The notes beneath the pieces were generated by a model. That model ran no database searches and had not been told where the DNA came from. It saw nothing but the letters and a program-made list of their open reading frames with translations. Below, one piece after another: positions 23,618-32,322 of a stretch of 64,000 nt of DNA; positions within the stretch are counted from its first letter, which is position 1, and each line of letters begins with the position of its first letter. The position numbers and the translations under genes were made by a program. The DNA is from an uncultured Pelagibacteraceae bacterium (GTDB lineage Bacteria > Pseudomonadota > Alphaproteobacteria > Pelagibacterales > Pelagibacteraceae): NCBI GenBank assembly GCA_902576335.1, contig CACGVC010000003.1:1-64000 (forward strand). Reading direction: 5' to 3'.

Positions 23618-24034
23618 TTACCTTTCCTTATAAGGTTCTGAAATCAAAGCAACCTTTGTAAACCCCGATCCAGATAATAGACCCATTATTTCAAGTACTC
23701 TACCGTAATTAATCGTTTTGTCCCCTCTAACATAAATTCTTGTATCAGTTCTATTTTTTGAGACTGCTAAAACTTTTGCAATTATTTTTTCGTATTCAAC
23801 TTTTGACTCTTGTATAAAAATTTCACCTTTTGAATTAATTGATAAAGTCAGCGGTTCGGCTTCCTCTGGGAGTGAATCTGCAGAACTTTCAGGTAAATCA
23901 ACTTGTACTCCAACCGTAAGTAATGGAGCTGTAACCATAAAAATTATTAAAAGAACGAGCATTACATCTACGAACGGTGTAACATTTATTTCACTCATAG
24001 GTTCTTTAGATGATCTATTAAACTTAAAAGCCAT
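23618..24034 (-). CDS. tolR: Tol-Pal system protein TolR
   Basis: The 138-residue ExbD/TolR-family protein has a single transmembrane helix near residues 18-40 beginning MSEINVTPFVDVMLVLLIIF, where the aspartate belongs to the proton pathway. A periplasmic domain follows (IYVRGDKTINYGRVLEIMGLL). With TolQ it forms the proton-driven motor of the Tol system. Four bases from tolA and three from tolQ. Confidence 0.96.
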   Translation of the reverse strand: MAFKFNRSSKEPMSEINVTPFVDVMLVLLIIFMVTAPLLTVGVQVDLPESSADSLPEEAEPLTLSINSKGEIFIQESKVEYEKIIAKVLAVSKNRTDTRIYVRGDKTINYGRVLEIMGLLSGSGFTKVALISEPYKER

Positions 24035-24037
24035 TAA

Positions 24038-24727
24038 TTAAATTATTGTTAAAAATCTTTTAGAAAAATTTTCTAGTCTCTGAGAATATTTAATTGAATC
24101 ATTATTAAATTTATTATAGGCGACAACTGCTGGTATAGCAGCCAATAAACCTAAAGCAGTCGCAAAAAGAGCTTCTGCTATTCCAGGTGCAACAATTGCC
24201 AAGCTTGTGTTCCGAGAAATTGCAATAGACTGAAATGAATTCATGATTCCCCAAACAGTTCCAAAAAGACCTATAAACGGAGCTGTCGATCCCACTGTGG
24301 CTAAAAAAGTGAAACCTTTACTAATCTTGGTAACTTGTTTTTCAATACCAGTCTCGAGCAGCGTTGTCATTCTGACGTTCAAATCTGTTTTTGATCTTCT
24401 TTTAAGTAAATTTTGCATTGCATCCCTAAAAAGTAAAGCCATTGGATCTTCAGTGGTTGCAGGGAGATTGTTATAAAAAGTTTCTGCAGACTTAGAGTTC
24501 CAAAACTTATTTTCAAATTCTTCGGTAGATTTATTAATTTTTTTGAAAAGCTTAAATTTTTCGAATATTACAGCCCATGAATAAATTGAGCAGGCGATAA
24601 GTATTAAAATAACAGACTTGACTACAATATCTGCTCTTATGAACAAATTCATTAATGAAAAATCAGCACTTGAAGCTAGTCCAACTGCTTGAGATGATAT
24701 ATCAGCTTCCATACCAGCTTCTTTCAC
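24038..24727 (-). CDS. tolQ: Tol-Pal system protein TolQ
   Basis: The 229-residue ExbB/TolQ-family protein has three transmembrane segments (about 30-50, 137-160, 170-195) with GSTAPFIGLFGTVWGIMNSF and the following IAEALFATALGLLAAIPAV, the family's proton-channel helices. It powers Tol-Pal constriction of the outer membrane at division. The frame starts at GTG at 24727; an ATG at 24712, preceded by a purine-rich GAAAGAAG, is a good alternative start. It is the first gene of the tol-pal set; ybgC, which often precedes tolQ, is absent. Confidence 0.95.
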   Translation of the reverse strand: MKEAGMEADISSQAVGLASSADFSLMNLFIRADIVVKSVILILIACSIYSWAVIFEKFKLFKKINKSTEEFENKFWNSKSAETFYNNLPATTEDPMALLFRDAMQNLLKRRSKTDLNVRMTTLLETGIEKQVTKISKGFTFLATVGSTAPFIGLFGTVWGIMNSFQSIAISRNTSLAIVAPGIAEALFATALGLLAAIPAVVAYNKFNNDSIKYSQRLENFSKRFLTII

Positions 24728-24763
24728 TTAAATGTGTCATGATTTTGACTTATTTATTAAGTT

Positions 24764-25258
24764 TTATTCCTCAATTTTATAAGTTTCATAATAAAAACTA
24801 GCGATTAATATAGCATCAGCCTTATTTGAATCTTTCTTTTTCGATAACTGTGATGAGAAATTCGGAAATATTTCAATAGCTCTTGTTCGACTAGCATCTT
24901 TTTCAGAATTGATTAAATTATAATATTTCTTCCATTTTGTTGGTCTAACAAAAAACATCGGTAACCTCATTGCAGAACAAATACCCTTTATAATTCCAAA
25001 AGACTGACCGAAATTAAACATACTTGTTACTCCTTGCCCCGGCATAGCTGTAACATGCTCTATCACAACTCTTGTTTTAGTCTCAGGATTGCTATTAATT
25101 TTTTTACTAATTTCATTACAAATCTGAGCTCCATTAACCTGTTTTTTGTTCTTTTTTCCTTCGTTCATTACGGGCATTTCAATTACATCTAAAATTTTTC
25201 CATCTTTAAAGAAGCAAATTGAACCAGAAATACCCGGATCTATACCAATTATTAACAT
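24764..25258 (-). CDS. ruvC: RuvC-type Holliday junction resolvase (phage-like subtype)
   Basis: The 164-residue RNase H-fold protein starts with the nuclease motif IIGIDPGISGSICF (catalytic Asp7), has the VVIEHV strand with its glutamate near residue 68, and ends KKDSNKADAILIAS with a further acidic site near 150. The segments AMPGQGVTSMFNFGQSFGIIKG and RPTKWKKYYNL look more like RuvC-like resolvases of phages and some alphaproteobacteria than canonical RuvC. It occupies the canonical ruvC position after yebC, but ruvA and ruvB do not follow; tolQ is next. Function as a junction resolvase is inferred from fold and position. Confidence 0.82.
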   Translation of the reverse strand: MLIIGIDPGISGSICFFKDGKILDVIEMPVMNEGKKNKKQVNGAQICNEISKKINSNPETKTRVVIEHVTAMPGQGVTSMFNFGQSFGIIKGICSAMRLPMFFVRPTKWKKYYNLINSEKDASRTRAIEIFPNFSSQLSKKKDSNKADAILIASFYYETYKIEE

Positions 25259-25261
25259 AAT

Positions 25262-25984
25262 TTAATTTAGGAACTCTGCATTTGAATATACGTTTTGAAC
25301 ATCATCCTCATCCTCCAATGAGACAAAAAAATTTATTAAAGTTTCGTGATCTTTCTTTGGAATTTGTACATTGTTTAGTGGAACCCACTCTATTCCAGTT
25401 GATATAAAATTACTAATTTTTTTCTCTAAATCTTTTTTAATATTATATATATTGGCTACTGAACATTGAATTTCATGTAATTCTGCATTTGATTTACATT
25501 CTTCAGCACCTGACTCAATTGCTAAATCTAAAATTTTTTCTTCTGAAATTTCATTTTTGTCAATCTTTATAACACCTAACTGCTTAAAATTATGAGAAGC
25601 TGAGCCTTGTGTCCCAAGACTACCTCCAGATTTTTGGAAGATAGTTCTTATTTTCGATGCAGTCCTATTTTTGTTATCTGTTAGTGTCTCCACGATAACA
25701 GCAACTTTATTTGGTCCAAAACCCTCATATCTTAAATTTTCAAAATTTACACCATTGTTTGATGATGATTTATGTACAGCTCGCTCAATATTATCTTTAG
25801 GCATATTTGCAGATCTTGCAGCCTGTATAGCTGATCTTAATCTTGGATTCATATTTGGATCTTTATCTCCCAATTTTGCAGCAACAGTAATTTCTTTTGA
25901 TAACTTGGAGAATATTTTAGACCTTTCTTTATCTGCTTTTCCTTTTTTGTGTTTAATTCCTGCCCAATGTGAATGTCCCGCCAT
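25262..25984 (-). CDS. yebC: YebC/PmpR-family DNA-binding regulatory protein
   Basis: The 240-residue protein begins MAGHSHWAGIKHKKGKADKER, preceded by no alternative start, and contains PKDNIERAVHK, YEGFGPNKVAVIVETLTDN and GSLGTQGSASHNF, the hallmarks of YebC. Members are described as transcriptional regulators and more recently as factors that relieve ribosome stalling. The adjacent resolvase gene (3 bases) preserves the widespread yebC-ruvC linkage. Confidence 0.96.
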   Translation of the reverse strand: MAGHSHWAGIKHKKGKADKERSKIFSKLSKEITVAAKLGDKDPNMNPRLRSAIQAARSANMPKDNIERAVHKSSSNNGVNFENLRYEGFGPNKVAVIVETLTDNKNRTASKIRTIFQKSGGSLGTQGSASHNFKQLGVIKIDKNEISEEKILDLAIESGAEECKSNAELHEIQCSVANIYNIKKDLEKKISNFISTGIEWVPLNNVQIPKKDHETLINFFVSLEDEDDVQNVYSNAEFLN

Positions 25985-25987
25985 AAA

Positions 25988-26791
25988 TCAACTATTTTTT
26001 AATTGCTCTCCAAAAATATAACTTTCAACTTTATCTGCTAAACCAGTTTTTATATTACACTCAACGATTACTCCGCATAAAGTAGAATCTCCATTTGCTG
26101 GAAAATGTTTTACAGAATCTTTTTTCATAAATCTATTTAATGAATTATTTTTGTTCATCCCAATTACTGAGTCGTAATCACCACACATTCCTGCATCAGT
26201 TTGATATGCGGTACCGTTTTGTAAAATTCTTGCATCATTAGTTGGTATATGAGTATGTGTACCTACTACAAGCGACGCTTTACCATCAAAATAATGTCCA
26301 ATGGCATTTTTTTCACTCGTAATTTCTCCATGAAAATCAACGACTAAAAAATCAAAATCTTCTCTCAATTTAAACTTATTAATAAATTTATTTGCTGTTT
26401 CAAAAACATCATTACTTTTTTTCATAAAAACGTTTCCAATTAAATTTAAAACTCCAATTTTAAAATTATTTTCAGTTGTGAAAATTTCAAAACCCTTTCC
26501 AGGAGAAGGTTCAAAGAAATTTTCTGGTCTTAATATTCTTTTTTCATTCTCAATAAATTGCATTATATCTTTCTGATCCCAAATATGATTTCCACTTGTA
26601 ATCACATCAACTCCACTTGAAAAGAATTTTTGACAAATTTTTTGTGTTAGACCAACCCCGCTTTCGTCTGCATTTTCTCCATTTACAATTACAAAATCGA
26701 TCTTTCTTTGCTTTTTTTGAGAAGGAAGATCTTCAACTAATTTTGAACATCCTGAACTACCCACAACATCACCTAAAAATAATATTCTCAT
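25988..26791 (-). CDS. ymdB: YmdB-family metallophosphoesterase
   Basis: The 267-residue protein has the calcineurin-like metal-binding pattern of the YmdB family: ILFLGDVVGSSG at the N-terminus, VNGENADESGVGLT, ITSGNHIWDQKD, VDFHGEITSEKNAIGHYFDGKASLVVGTHTH (read as adjoining motifs) and DAGMCGDYDSVIGM. Characterised relatives hydrolyse 2',3'- or 3',5'-cyclic nucleotides; the substrate here is unknown. It sits between ygfA (4-base overlap) and yebC (3 bases). Confidence 0.9.
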   Translation of the reverse strand: MRILFLGDVVGSSGCSKLVEDLPSQKKQRKIDFVIVNGENADESGVGLTQKICQKFFSSGVDVITSGNHIWDQKDIMQFIENEKRILRPENFFEPSPGKGFEIFTTENNFKIGVLNLIGNVFMKKSNDVFETANKFINKFKLREDFDFLVVDFHGEITSEKNAIGHYFDGKASLVVGTHTHIPTNDARILQNGTAYQTDAGMCGDYDSVIGMNKNNSLNRFMKKDSVKHFPANGDSTLCGVIVECNIKTGLADKVESYIFGEQLKNS

Positions 26792-27330
26792 TCTATAATT
26801 TTTTTTTCTGTCACTACAAAATCAAGTTTTTTGTCATATTTGTTAAGAGGAATACTTTTAACTCTTTGAAAAGAGTATGCCAATCCAATAAGGAGTGGTT
26901 TTTTTTTTCTTTTTATTCTGTGTATATATCTGTCGTAGAAACCACCTCCGTAACCTACTCTGTTCAATTTTTTATCAAAGCTCAATAAGGGTATTAACAA
27001 TATATCTGGAAATTTTATTTTACCATTACTTGGCTCTGGTATGCCAAATTTGTTTATAACTAATGGCTCTTTAGAGCTCCATTGAATAAAATCCATTTGA
27101 AAGTTTTTTTTTATTTTTGGTAAAGAAATAATGTAATTTTTCTTTTCTAATTTTTCCAAAATTTGAATACAATCTAACTCATTATTGTAAGGGTAATATC
27201 CTCCAACTATTTTTCCTTTTATTCCTCTTTTTTTTAAAAGCTTAATAATATTATTATGATTAATTGATTTAACTTTTTGCAACTTTTCTCTGAGCTTTAA
27301 AAATTTTTTTCTAATTTGAGATTTTTTCAC
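26788..27330 (-). CDS. ygfA: 5-formyltetrahydrofolate cyclo-ligase
   Basis: The enzyme converts 5-formyl-THF to 5,10-methenyl-THF with ATP, recycling an inhibitory folate. The 180-residue protein has KKSQIRKKFLKLRE at the N-terminus, the mid-protein GKIVGGYYPYNNELD and the substrate/ATP-site motif LLIPLLSFDKKLNRVGYGGGFYDRYI (as two adjoining pieces). As in many proteobacteria it follows zapA, here by 5 bases, which leaves no room for the 6S RNA often found between these genes. Confidence 0.93.
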   Translation of the reverse strand: MKKSQIRKKFLKLREKLQKVKSINHNNIIKLLKKRGIKGKIVGGYYPYNNELDCIQILEKLEKKNYIISLPKIKKNFQMDFIQWSSKEPLVINKFGIPEPSNGKIKFPDILLIPLLSFDKKLNRVGYGGGFYDRYIHRIKRKKKPLLIGLAYSFQRVKSIPLNKYDKKLDFVVTEKKIIE

Positions 27331-27335
27331 AAAAT

Positions 27336-27779
27336 TTAAGACAAATTTTTTAAATTTGCTTTTTTTATAAAATTTGAAATTTCATTTGTGGCTTCATCAA
27401 TTAATTTTTCATAATTTTGTTGACTTAGCTCAATTTCATTTTTTAAAAGAATATGTTTTGTATTCAATTTACTAATTTCATTCTCCTTTTTATCTCTATA
27501 CTCATATATTAAGGATTTAAGTTCTTTAAACTTATTCGATAAATCATTAAACTCCTTTTTTTTTTGCTCTACTTTTTTTTGTGTCTCATAGTATTCATCC
27601 ATAATTTTAACTGCGGTAATAAGTAAAAGTTTATTTTCACCTAAATTACCAAGATCATTTTTAAATTTATTAAACTTTTGATTTAATTGAATCAATAATT
27701 CTTCCAATTGTTCTTCTTGTCCATCTTCACAAGAAAGTAAAAATTCTTTACCGTTAAATTTAATGCTTACGTTTGCCAT
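27336..27779 (-). CDS. zapA: Cell division protein ZapA
   Basis: The 147-residue protein starts MANVSIKFNGKEFLLSCEDGQEE, read as the ZapA N-terminal domain, continues with KLLLITAVKIMDEYYE and ends in a long coiled coil. ZapA cross-links FtsZ filaments at the division ring. It is longer than E. coli ZapA (109) because of an extended C-terminal coiled coil. It overlaps the upstream coiled-coil gene by 13 bases and lies next to ygfA, a standard neighbour. Confidence 0.88.
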   Translation of the reverse strand: MANVSIKFNGKEFLLSCEDGQEEQLEELLIQLNQKFNKFKNDLGNLGENKLLLITAVKIMDEYYETQKKVEQKKKEFNDLSNKFKELKSLIYEYRDKKENEISKLNTKHILLKNEIELSQQNYEKLIDEATNEISNFIKKANLKNLS

Positions 27780-28090
27780 TCATCTATTTCATTTAATAAA
27801 ATATCTGTTTCTTGATTTAATTCATCAATTTTTTCTGAAAAATTTAATTGGTTTTTTTTTTCAATTTTTTCTTGTTTCTCAAATTCATCTAATTTCCTCG
27901 ATAATTCATCATGTTCATTAACTAAAGAAGTGTATTTTTTCTCCAGTTCTTTTTTTTCAATTTCTAATTGATTTTTTTGATCCTTAAGATTTTCAATATT
28001 TTTATTTATATTTGGATCATTGAGATCTAAATTTTTTAATTTTGTTAAGGCATCATTTAACTTTTTTTCTTTTTCAGTAAAAAAATTCAT
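27767..28090 (-). CDS. Small coiled-coil protein upstream of zapA (DUF4164-like)
   Basis: The 107-residue protein is almost entirely heptad-like helix rich in Lys, Glu, Asn and Leu (for example LEIEKKELEKKYTSLVNEH). It has no signal peptide or membrane segment. Alphaproteobacteria commonly carry a small coiled-coil DUF4164 protein directly upstream of zapA; position, size and composition agree, but no specific motif confirms it. A role with ZapA at the division site is an inference. It heads the long minus-strand block and is divergent from tkt over 51 bases. Confidence 0.6.
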   Translation of the reverse strand: MNFFTEKEKKLNDALTKLKNLDLNDPNINKNIENLKDQKNQLEIEKKELEKKYTSLVNEHDELSRKLDEFEKQEKIEKKNQLNFSEKIDELNQETDILLNEIDEWQT

Positions 28091-28141
28091 ATATATATTT
28101 ATATTATTAAATAGATTCTTCTTAGTCTAGACAGGATAATT

Positions 28142-30145
28142 TTGAGTAAACAATACAGAGAATTAGCTAATTGCATTCGATTTCTATCAATTGATGCTGT
28201 ACAAAAAGCCAACTCGGGTCACCCAGGAATGCCTATGGGCATGGCCGATGTAGCGACAGTTTTATTTAAAGATTTTTTAAATTTTAACCCAAATAACCCA
28301 AGTTGGGTAAATAGAGACAGATTTGTTCTTTCTGCCGGTCATGGATCAATGTTGCTTTATTCACTTCTATATCTCACTGGTTATAAAAGTGTTTCTTTAG
28401 ATGATATTAAAAATTTTCGTAAATTGGATTCAATTTGTGCAGGTCATCCTGAATATCACCCTAATACTGGCATTGAGACTACTACAGGTCCTTTAGGGCA
28501 AGGGATATCTAATGCAGTTGGATTTGCTATTTCAGAAGAAATTTTAAAAAAACAAATTGGCAAAAAGATTATTGATCATAAAACTTATGTAATTGCAGGT
28601 GATGGGTGTTTAATGGAAGGAATTAGCCATGAGGCTCTAAGTCTGGCCGGACACCTTAAACTAAAAAATCTCATTATGCTTTTTGATAACAATTCTGTTT
28701 CAATTGATGGTCCCACAAACTTGGCAGTTTCTGACAATCATGAAAAAAGATTTCGAAGTTATGGTTGGGATTATATTAAAATTAATGGGCATAATTATAA
28801 AGAAATATCGAAAGCTCTTAAAAAAGCTCAAAAATCAAAAAAACCTATCGCTATTTCTTGTAAAACTACTATTGGTTATGGATCTCCTAACAAAGGTGGT
28901 AAAGCTTCTTCACATGGCAGTCCACTTGGTGATGATGAAATAAAATTAGTAAGAAAAAAATTAAACTGGAGTCACAATCCCTTTGAAATTCCAAAAAAAT
29001 TATTGAATGAGTGGAAATTAATCGGTGAAAGAGCATTTAAAAAAGCAAAAAAACATGAAAAAATTTTAAGTAAGGAACTTAAAAAATTAGGTTGGTTTGG
29101 ATGGTCAATATCCAATAAATTTAAAAAAGATTTTCCACCAGGATATAATCTTACAAAAAATGCTATTACTGAATCTATAGAAAAAGCAAAAACAGAATAT
29201 TTAAAAAATCTAGAGCCAATGGCAACAAGAAAATGTTCTGAAAGATACTTAGAAATTGTATCAAAACTTCCAAATTTAATTGGTGGATCAGCTGACTTAG
29301 CTGGCTCAAACAACACAAAAACGAAAAATCATAAAATTATAAAGCCAGGTGATTTCTCTGGAAACTATATTCACTATGGGGTAAGAGAACATGCCATGTG
29401 TGGAGTCATGAATGGTATTTCGCTTCATAGTGGTCTAATACCATACGGTGGAACTTTTTTAATATTTAGCGATTACTGTAAGCCATCAATTAGACTAGCG
29501 GCTATGATGAAACAAAAAATCATATATGTTTTTACCCATGACTCTATTGGGCTTGGTGAGGATGGTCCGACTCATCAGCCTGTTGAACAATTAGCAAGTT
29601 TAAGGTCCATTCCTAATTTAAATGTTTTTAGGCCTTCTGACCTTATTGAAACTTTTGAATGCTGGCAATTAGCATTGGAGAGTAAAAGTACACCAAGTGT
29701 GATTGCCTTAACAAGACAGGCAATCAAACCTGTAAGAATTAAAAGATCATCAAAAAATATGTCCTCATTAGGTGCTTATGAAATTTTTAGGACTAATGAT
29801 GATATAAAAGTTACAATTATAGCAACCGGATCTGAAACTAGTTTGGCAAGTGAAGTTGGTCATAAATTGGCCACAGATGGTATCTATTCAAAAATAATAT
29901 CAATGCCTTGTCACGAATTATTTGATCAACAAAGTGAAGGCTACAAAAATGAAATTTTATCAGAAACAAACCTTGTTGTGTCGGTAGAGGCTTCTGAAAC
30001 AAGTTATTGGAAAAAATATACAAACTACGATGGTTTAAATTTTGGAATTGATCATTTTGGGAAAAGCGCTCCATACAAAGATATTTATAATCATTTCGGG
30101 ATAAGCAGTGAGAATATAGTTAAAAAAATTAAAGAAAGGTTATGA
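28142..30145 (+). CDS. tkt: Transketolase
   Basis: Transketolase moves two-carbon units between sugar phosphates with thiamine diphosphate. The 667-residue protein has FLSIDAVQKANSGHPGMPMGMAD near the N-terminus (two adjoining motifs), the ThDP motif GDGCLMEGISHEA near 157-169, and the pyrimidine-domain segments VREHAMCGVMNG, FTHDSIGLGEDGPTHQP and FRPSD. The start is TTG at 28142 preceded by AGGA; no ATG occurs before the conserved region. It is the first gene of the plus-strand carbon-metabolism block and overlaps gap by 4 bases. Confidence 0.97.
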   Translation: MSKQYRELANCIRFLSIDAVQKANSGHPGMPMGMADVATVLFKDFLNFNPNNPSWVNRDRFVLSAGHGSMLLYSLLYLTGYKSVSLDDIKNFRKLDSICAGHPEYHPNTGIETTTGPLGQGISNAVGFAISEEILKKQIGKKIIDHKTYVIAGDGCLMEGISHEALSLAGHLKLKNLIMLFDNNSVSIDGPTNLAVSDNHEKRFRSYGWDYIKINGHNYKEISKALKKAQKSKKPIAISCKTTIGYGSPNKGGKASSHGSPLGDDEIKLVRKKLNWSHNPFEIPKKLLNEWKLIGERAFKKAKKHEKILSKELKKLGWFGWSISNKFKKDFPPGYNLTKNAITESIEKAKTEYLKNLEPMATRKCSERYLEIVSKLPNLIGGSADLAGSNNTKTKNHKIIKPGDFSGNYIHYGVREHAMCGVMNGISLHSGLIPYGGTFLIFSDYCKPSIRLAAMMKQKIIYVFTHDSIGLGEDGPTHQPVEQLASLRSIPNLNVFRPSDLIETFECWQLALESKSTPSVIALTRQAIKPVRIKRSSKNMSSLGAYEIFRTNDDIKVTIIATGSETSLASEVGHKLATDGIYSKIISMPCHELFDQQSEGYKNEILSETNLVVSVEASETSYWKKYTNYDGLNFGIDHFGKSAPYKDIYNHFGISSENIVKKIKERL

Positions 30146-31143
30146 GAATAAAAGTTGGAATAAATGGATTAGGTAGAATAGGAAGAATGATTATTCGTTC
30201 AATTATTGAAAATAATTACAAAAATATAGAGATCAAACATATAAATAATAGAGCAGATTCAGAAGCAAGCTCAAAACTTTTAAAATATGATTCTATTCAT
30301 GGAAAATTTAATGCAGAAATTAATTTTGATGAGAAAAACTTGATTATTAATAATAATAAAATTTCTTTTACCCAAGAAACTAATTTAAATAATATTGATT
30401 GGAAAAAACATGGTGTAGAGTACGTTTTCGAATGCACTGGTAAATTTAACTCTAAGGACAAATTGGAAACCCATCTAAAAAATGGTGCGAAAAAAGTTAT
30501 TGTTTCTGCCCCATGTAAAAATGCAGATAAAACAATTGTATACGGAGTAAATGAGTTAGAATTGAAAAAAAATGACAAAATCATTTCTGCTGCATCATGC
30601 ACAACTAATTGTCTTGCACCTGTAGCTTTTATTTTAAATAAAAATTTTGAAATTGAAAAAGGTTTTATGACTACTATTCATGCATTCACAAGTGATCAAA
30701 GAATTTTAGACAATTCTCATAAAGATCTAAGAAGAGCAAGATCTGCAAGCCAATCTATTGTTCCAACTTCAACTGGTGCGTCAAAGGCAATAGGCGAAAT
30801 AATTCCTTCTCTTAAAGGTAAATTAGAAGGTATAGCAATGAGGGTGCCAACACCAAATGTTTCTTTAATTGAACTTGTGTTTTGTACAAAAAAAGATTTG
30901 AGTATCGAAAAAATAAATTCAGTGTTTCAAAGTTTTAGTAAAAAAAATAAAGTTCTTGAATTCACAAAAGAAAAACTTGTATCTATAGATTTCAATCATA
31001 ATCCTGCTTCGTCAATTATTGATGGAAGTTTAACGAATGTAATAGGGAAAAAAATGGGTAAAATTTCAGCGTGGTATGATAATGAGTGGGGTTTTTCAAA
31101 CAGGATGTGTGATATTGCACAACACCTTTATAAAATTTCTTAA
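30142..31143 (+). CDS. gap: Glyceraldehyde-3-phosphate dehydrogenase
   Basis: The 333-residue enzyme has the NAD-binding GINGLGRIGRM at the N-terminus, the catalytic cysteine in SAASCTTNCLAPV near residue 153, the phosphate-site TTIHAFTSDQR and the C-terminal WYDNEWGFSNRM. It interconverts G3P and 1,3-bisphosphoglycerate. ATGA overlap with tkt and a one-base overlap with pgk place it in a tkt-gap-pgk-fba operon. Confidence 0.97.
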   Translation: MRIKVGINGLGRIGRMIIRSIIENNYKNIEIKHINNRADSEASSKLLKYDSIHGKFNAEINFDEKNLIINNNKISFTQETNLNNIDWKKHGVEYVFECTGKFNSKDKLETHLKNGAKKVIVSAPCKNADKTIVYGVNELELKKNDKIISAASCTTNCLAPVAFILNKNFEIEKGFMTTIHAFTSDQRILDNSHKDLRRARSASQSIVPTSTGASKAIGEIIPSLKGKLEGIAMRVPTPNVSLIELVFCTKKDLSIEKINSVFQSFSKKNKVLEFTKEKLVSIDFNHNPASSIIDGSLTNVIGKKMGKISAWYDNEWGFSNRMCDIAQHLYKIS

Positions 31144-32321
31144 TGAAGTATCTAAAAGATCAAGGAAATCTTGAAGGCAAAGTTGTATTATTAAGGCTTG
31201 ACCTAAATGTACCTCTCAAGAACCAAGTGATTATTGATGAGACAAGGATTAACAAGATATTACCTGTCATAAATTTCCTTATTAAAAAAAATTCCAAAGT
31301 TTTAGTAATCTCACATGTAGGTCGACCAAAAGGGAAAATAAATTTTGATCTATCTTTAAAACCAATTTGTGAAAATTTAGAGAGAAAAATAGATCAAAAA
31401 ATAAAATTGGTTAAGGGAAATATTTATAAAATAAAAAAAGAAGACTTATTTAAAAACTCAAAAGATCAGATAGTTTTTCTAGAGAATATAAGATTTTATG
31501 TGGAGGAAGAAAAAAATGATATTAATTTTTCAAAAAATTTAGCAGAGCTGGGAGATATTTTCGTCAATGATGCCTTTTCTTGCTCACATAGGGCTCACGC
31601 ATCTGTAAGCAAAATCACTAAATTTTTACCATCATTTGCCGGCTTACAGTTTGAAACGGAAATAAGTGCCCTAAAAAAAGTTACTACAGAAATAAAAAAA
31701 CCAGTTACTTGCATTATTGGTGGAGCTAAAATATCTACAAAGATAGGTCTTATAAAAAACTTAATACCTAAGTTTGATAACATTATAATTGCTGGAGCAA
31801 TGGCTAATAATATTTTAAATTACAAAGGTAATCCAGTTGGAAAATCTTTAAAAGAAGAGAATTGCAAATCAGTAATTGATGACATTTTCGAAACAGCAAA
31901 AAAAAATTCTTGTTTAATCAATTATCCAGAGGATGTCGTAGTTGGAAAAAGTATGGATGACAAGGCCATAATCAAAGAACTTAGTGAAGTTTCCAATGAT
32001 GACTTAATTTTAGATATAGGACCAAAAACAATAAAAAAAATTAGAGATATCATTGAGAGAAGTGAAACAATCTTATGGAACGGGCCAGTAGGATATTTTG
32101 AAAATCCAAACTTTGCGAATGGTTGTTATGAAATTACAAAAAAAATCATTGAAAAAAATGATAAAAACCAAATTTATTCTATTGCTGGAGGAGGAGATAC
32201 AATAGCAGTTTTAAATCAAATGAATGCAATAGATAATTTCAATTTTGTTTCAACTGCTGGTGGAGCCTTTTTAGAATACCTTGAAGGAAAAGACCTTCCT
32301 GGTATAAAAGCCTTAAATTAA
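31143..32321 (+). CDS. pgk: Phosphoglycerate kinase
   Basis: The 392-residue protein has the N-terminal VVLLRLDLNVPL, the substrate-binding ISHVGRPKGK, NDAFSCSHRAHASV and the ATP-domain IIGGAKISTKIGL, followed by ILWNGPVGYFE and AGGGDTIAVLN. It transfers phosphate between 1,3-bisphosphoglycerate and ADP. It shares one base with gap and is one base from the aldolase gene. Confidence 0.97.
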   Translation: MKYLKDQGNLEGKVVLLRLDLNVPLKNQVIIDETRINKILPVINFLIKKNSKVLVISHVGRPKGKINFDLSLKPICENLERKIDQKIKLVKGNIYKIKKEDLFKNSKDQIVFLENIRFYVEEEKNDINFSKNLAELGDIFVNDAFSCSHRAHASVSKITKFLPSFAGLQFETEISALKKVTTEIKKPVTCIIGGAKISTKIGLIKNLIPKFDNIIIAGAMANNILNYKGNPVGKSLKEENCKSVIDDIFETAKKNSCLINYPEDVVVGKSMDDKAIIKELSEVSNDDLILDIGPKTIKKIRDIIERSETILWNGPVGYFENPNFANGCYEITKKIIEKNDKNQIYSIAGGGDTIAVLNQMNAIDNFNFVSTAGGAFLEYLEGKDLPGIKALN

Positions 32322-32322
32322 A

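Noticed and set aside
27331..27335. 6S RNA expected between zapA and ygfA
   Set aside because: Only five bases separate the genes; there is no room for it here.
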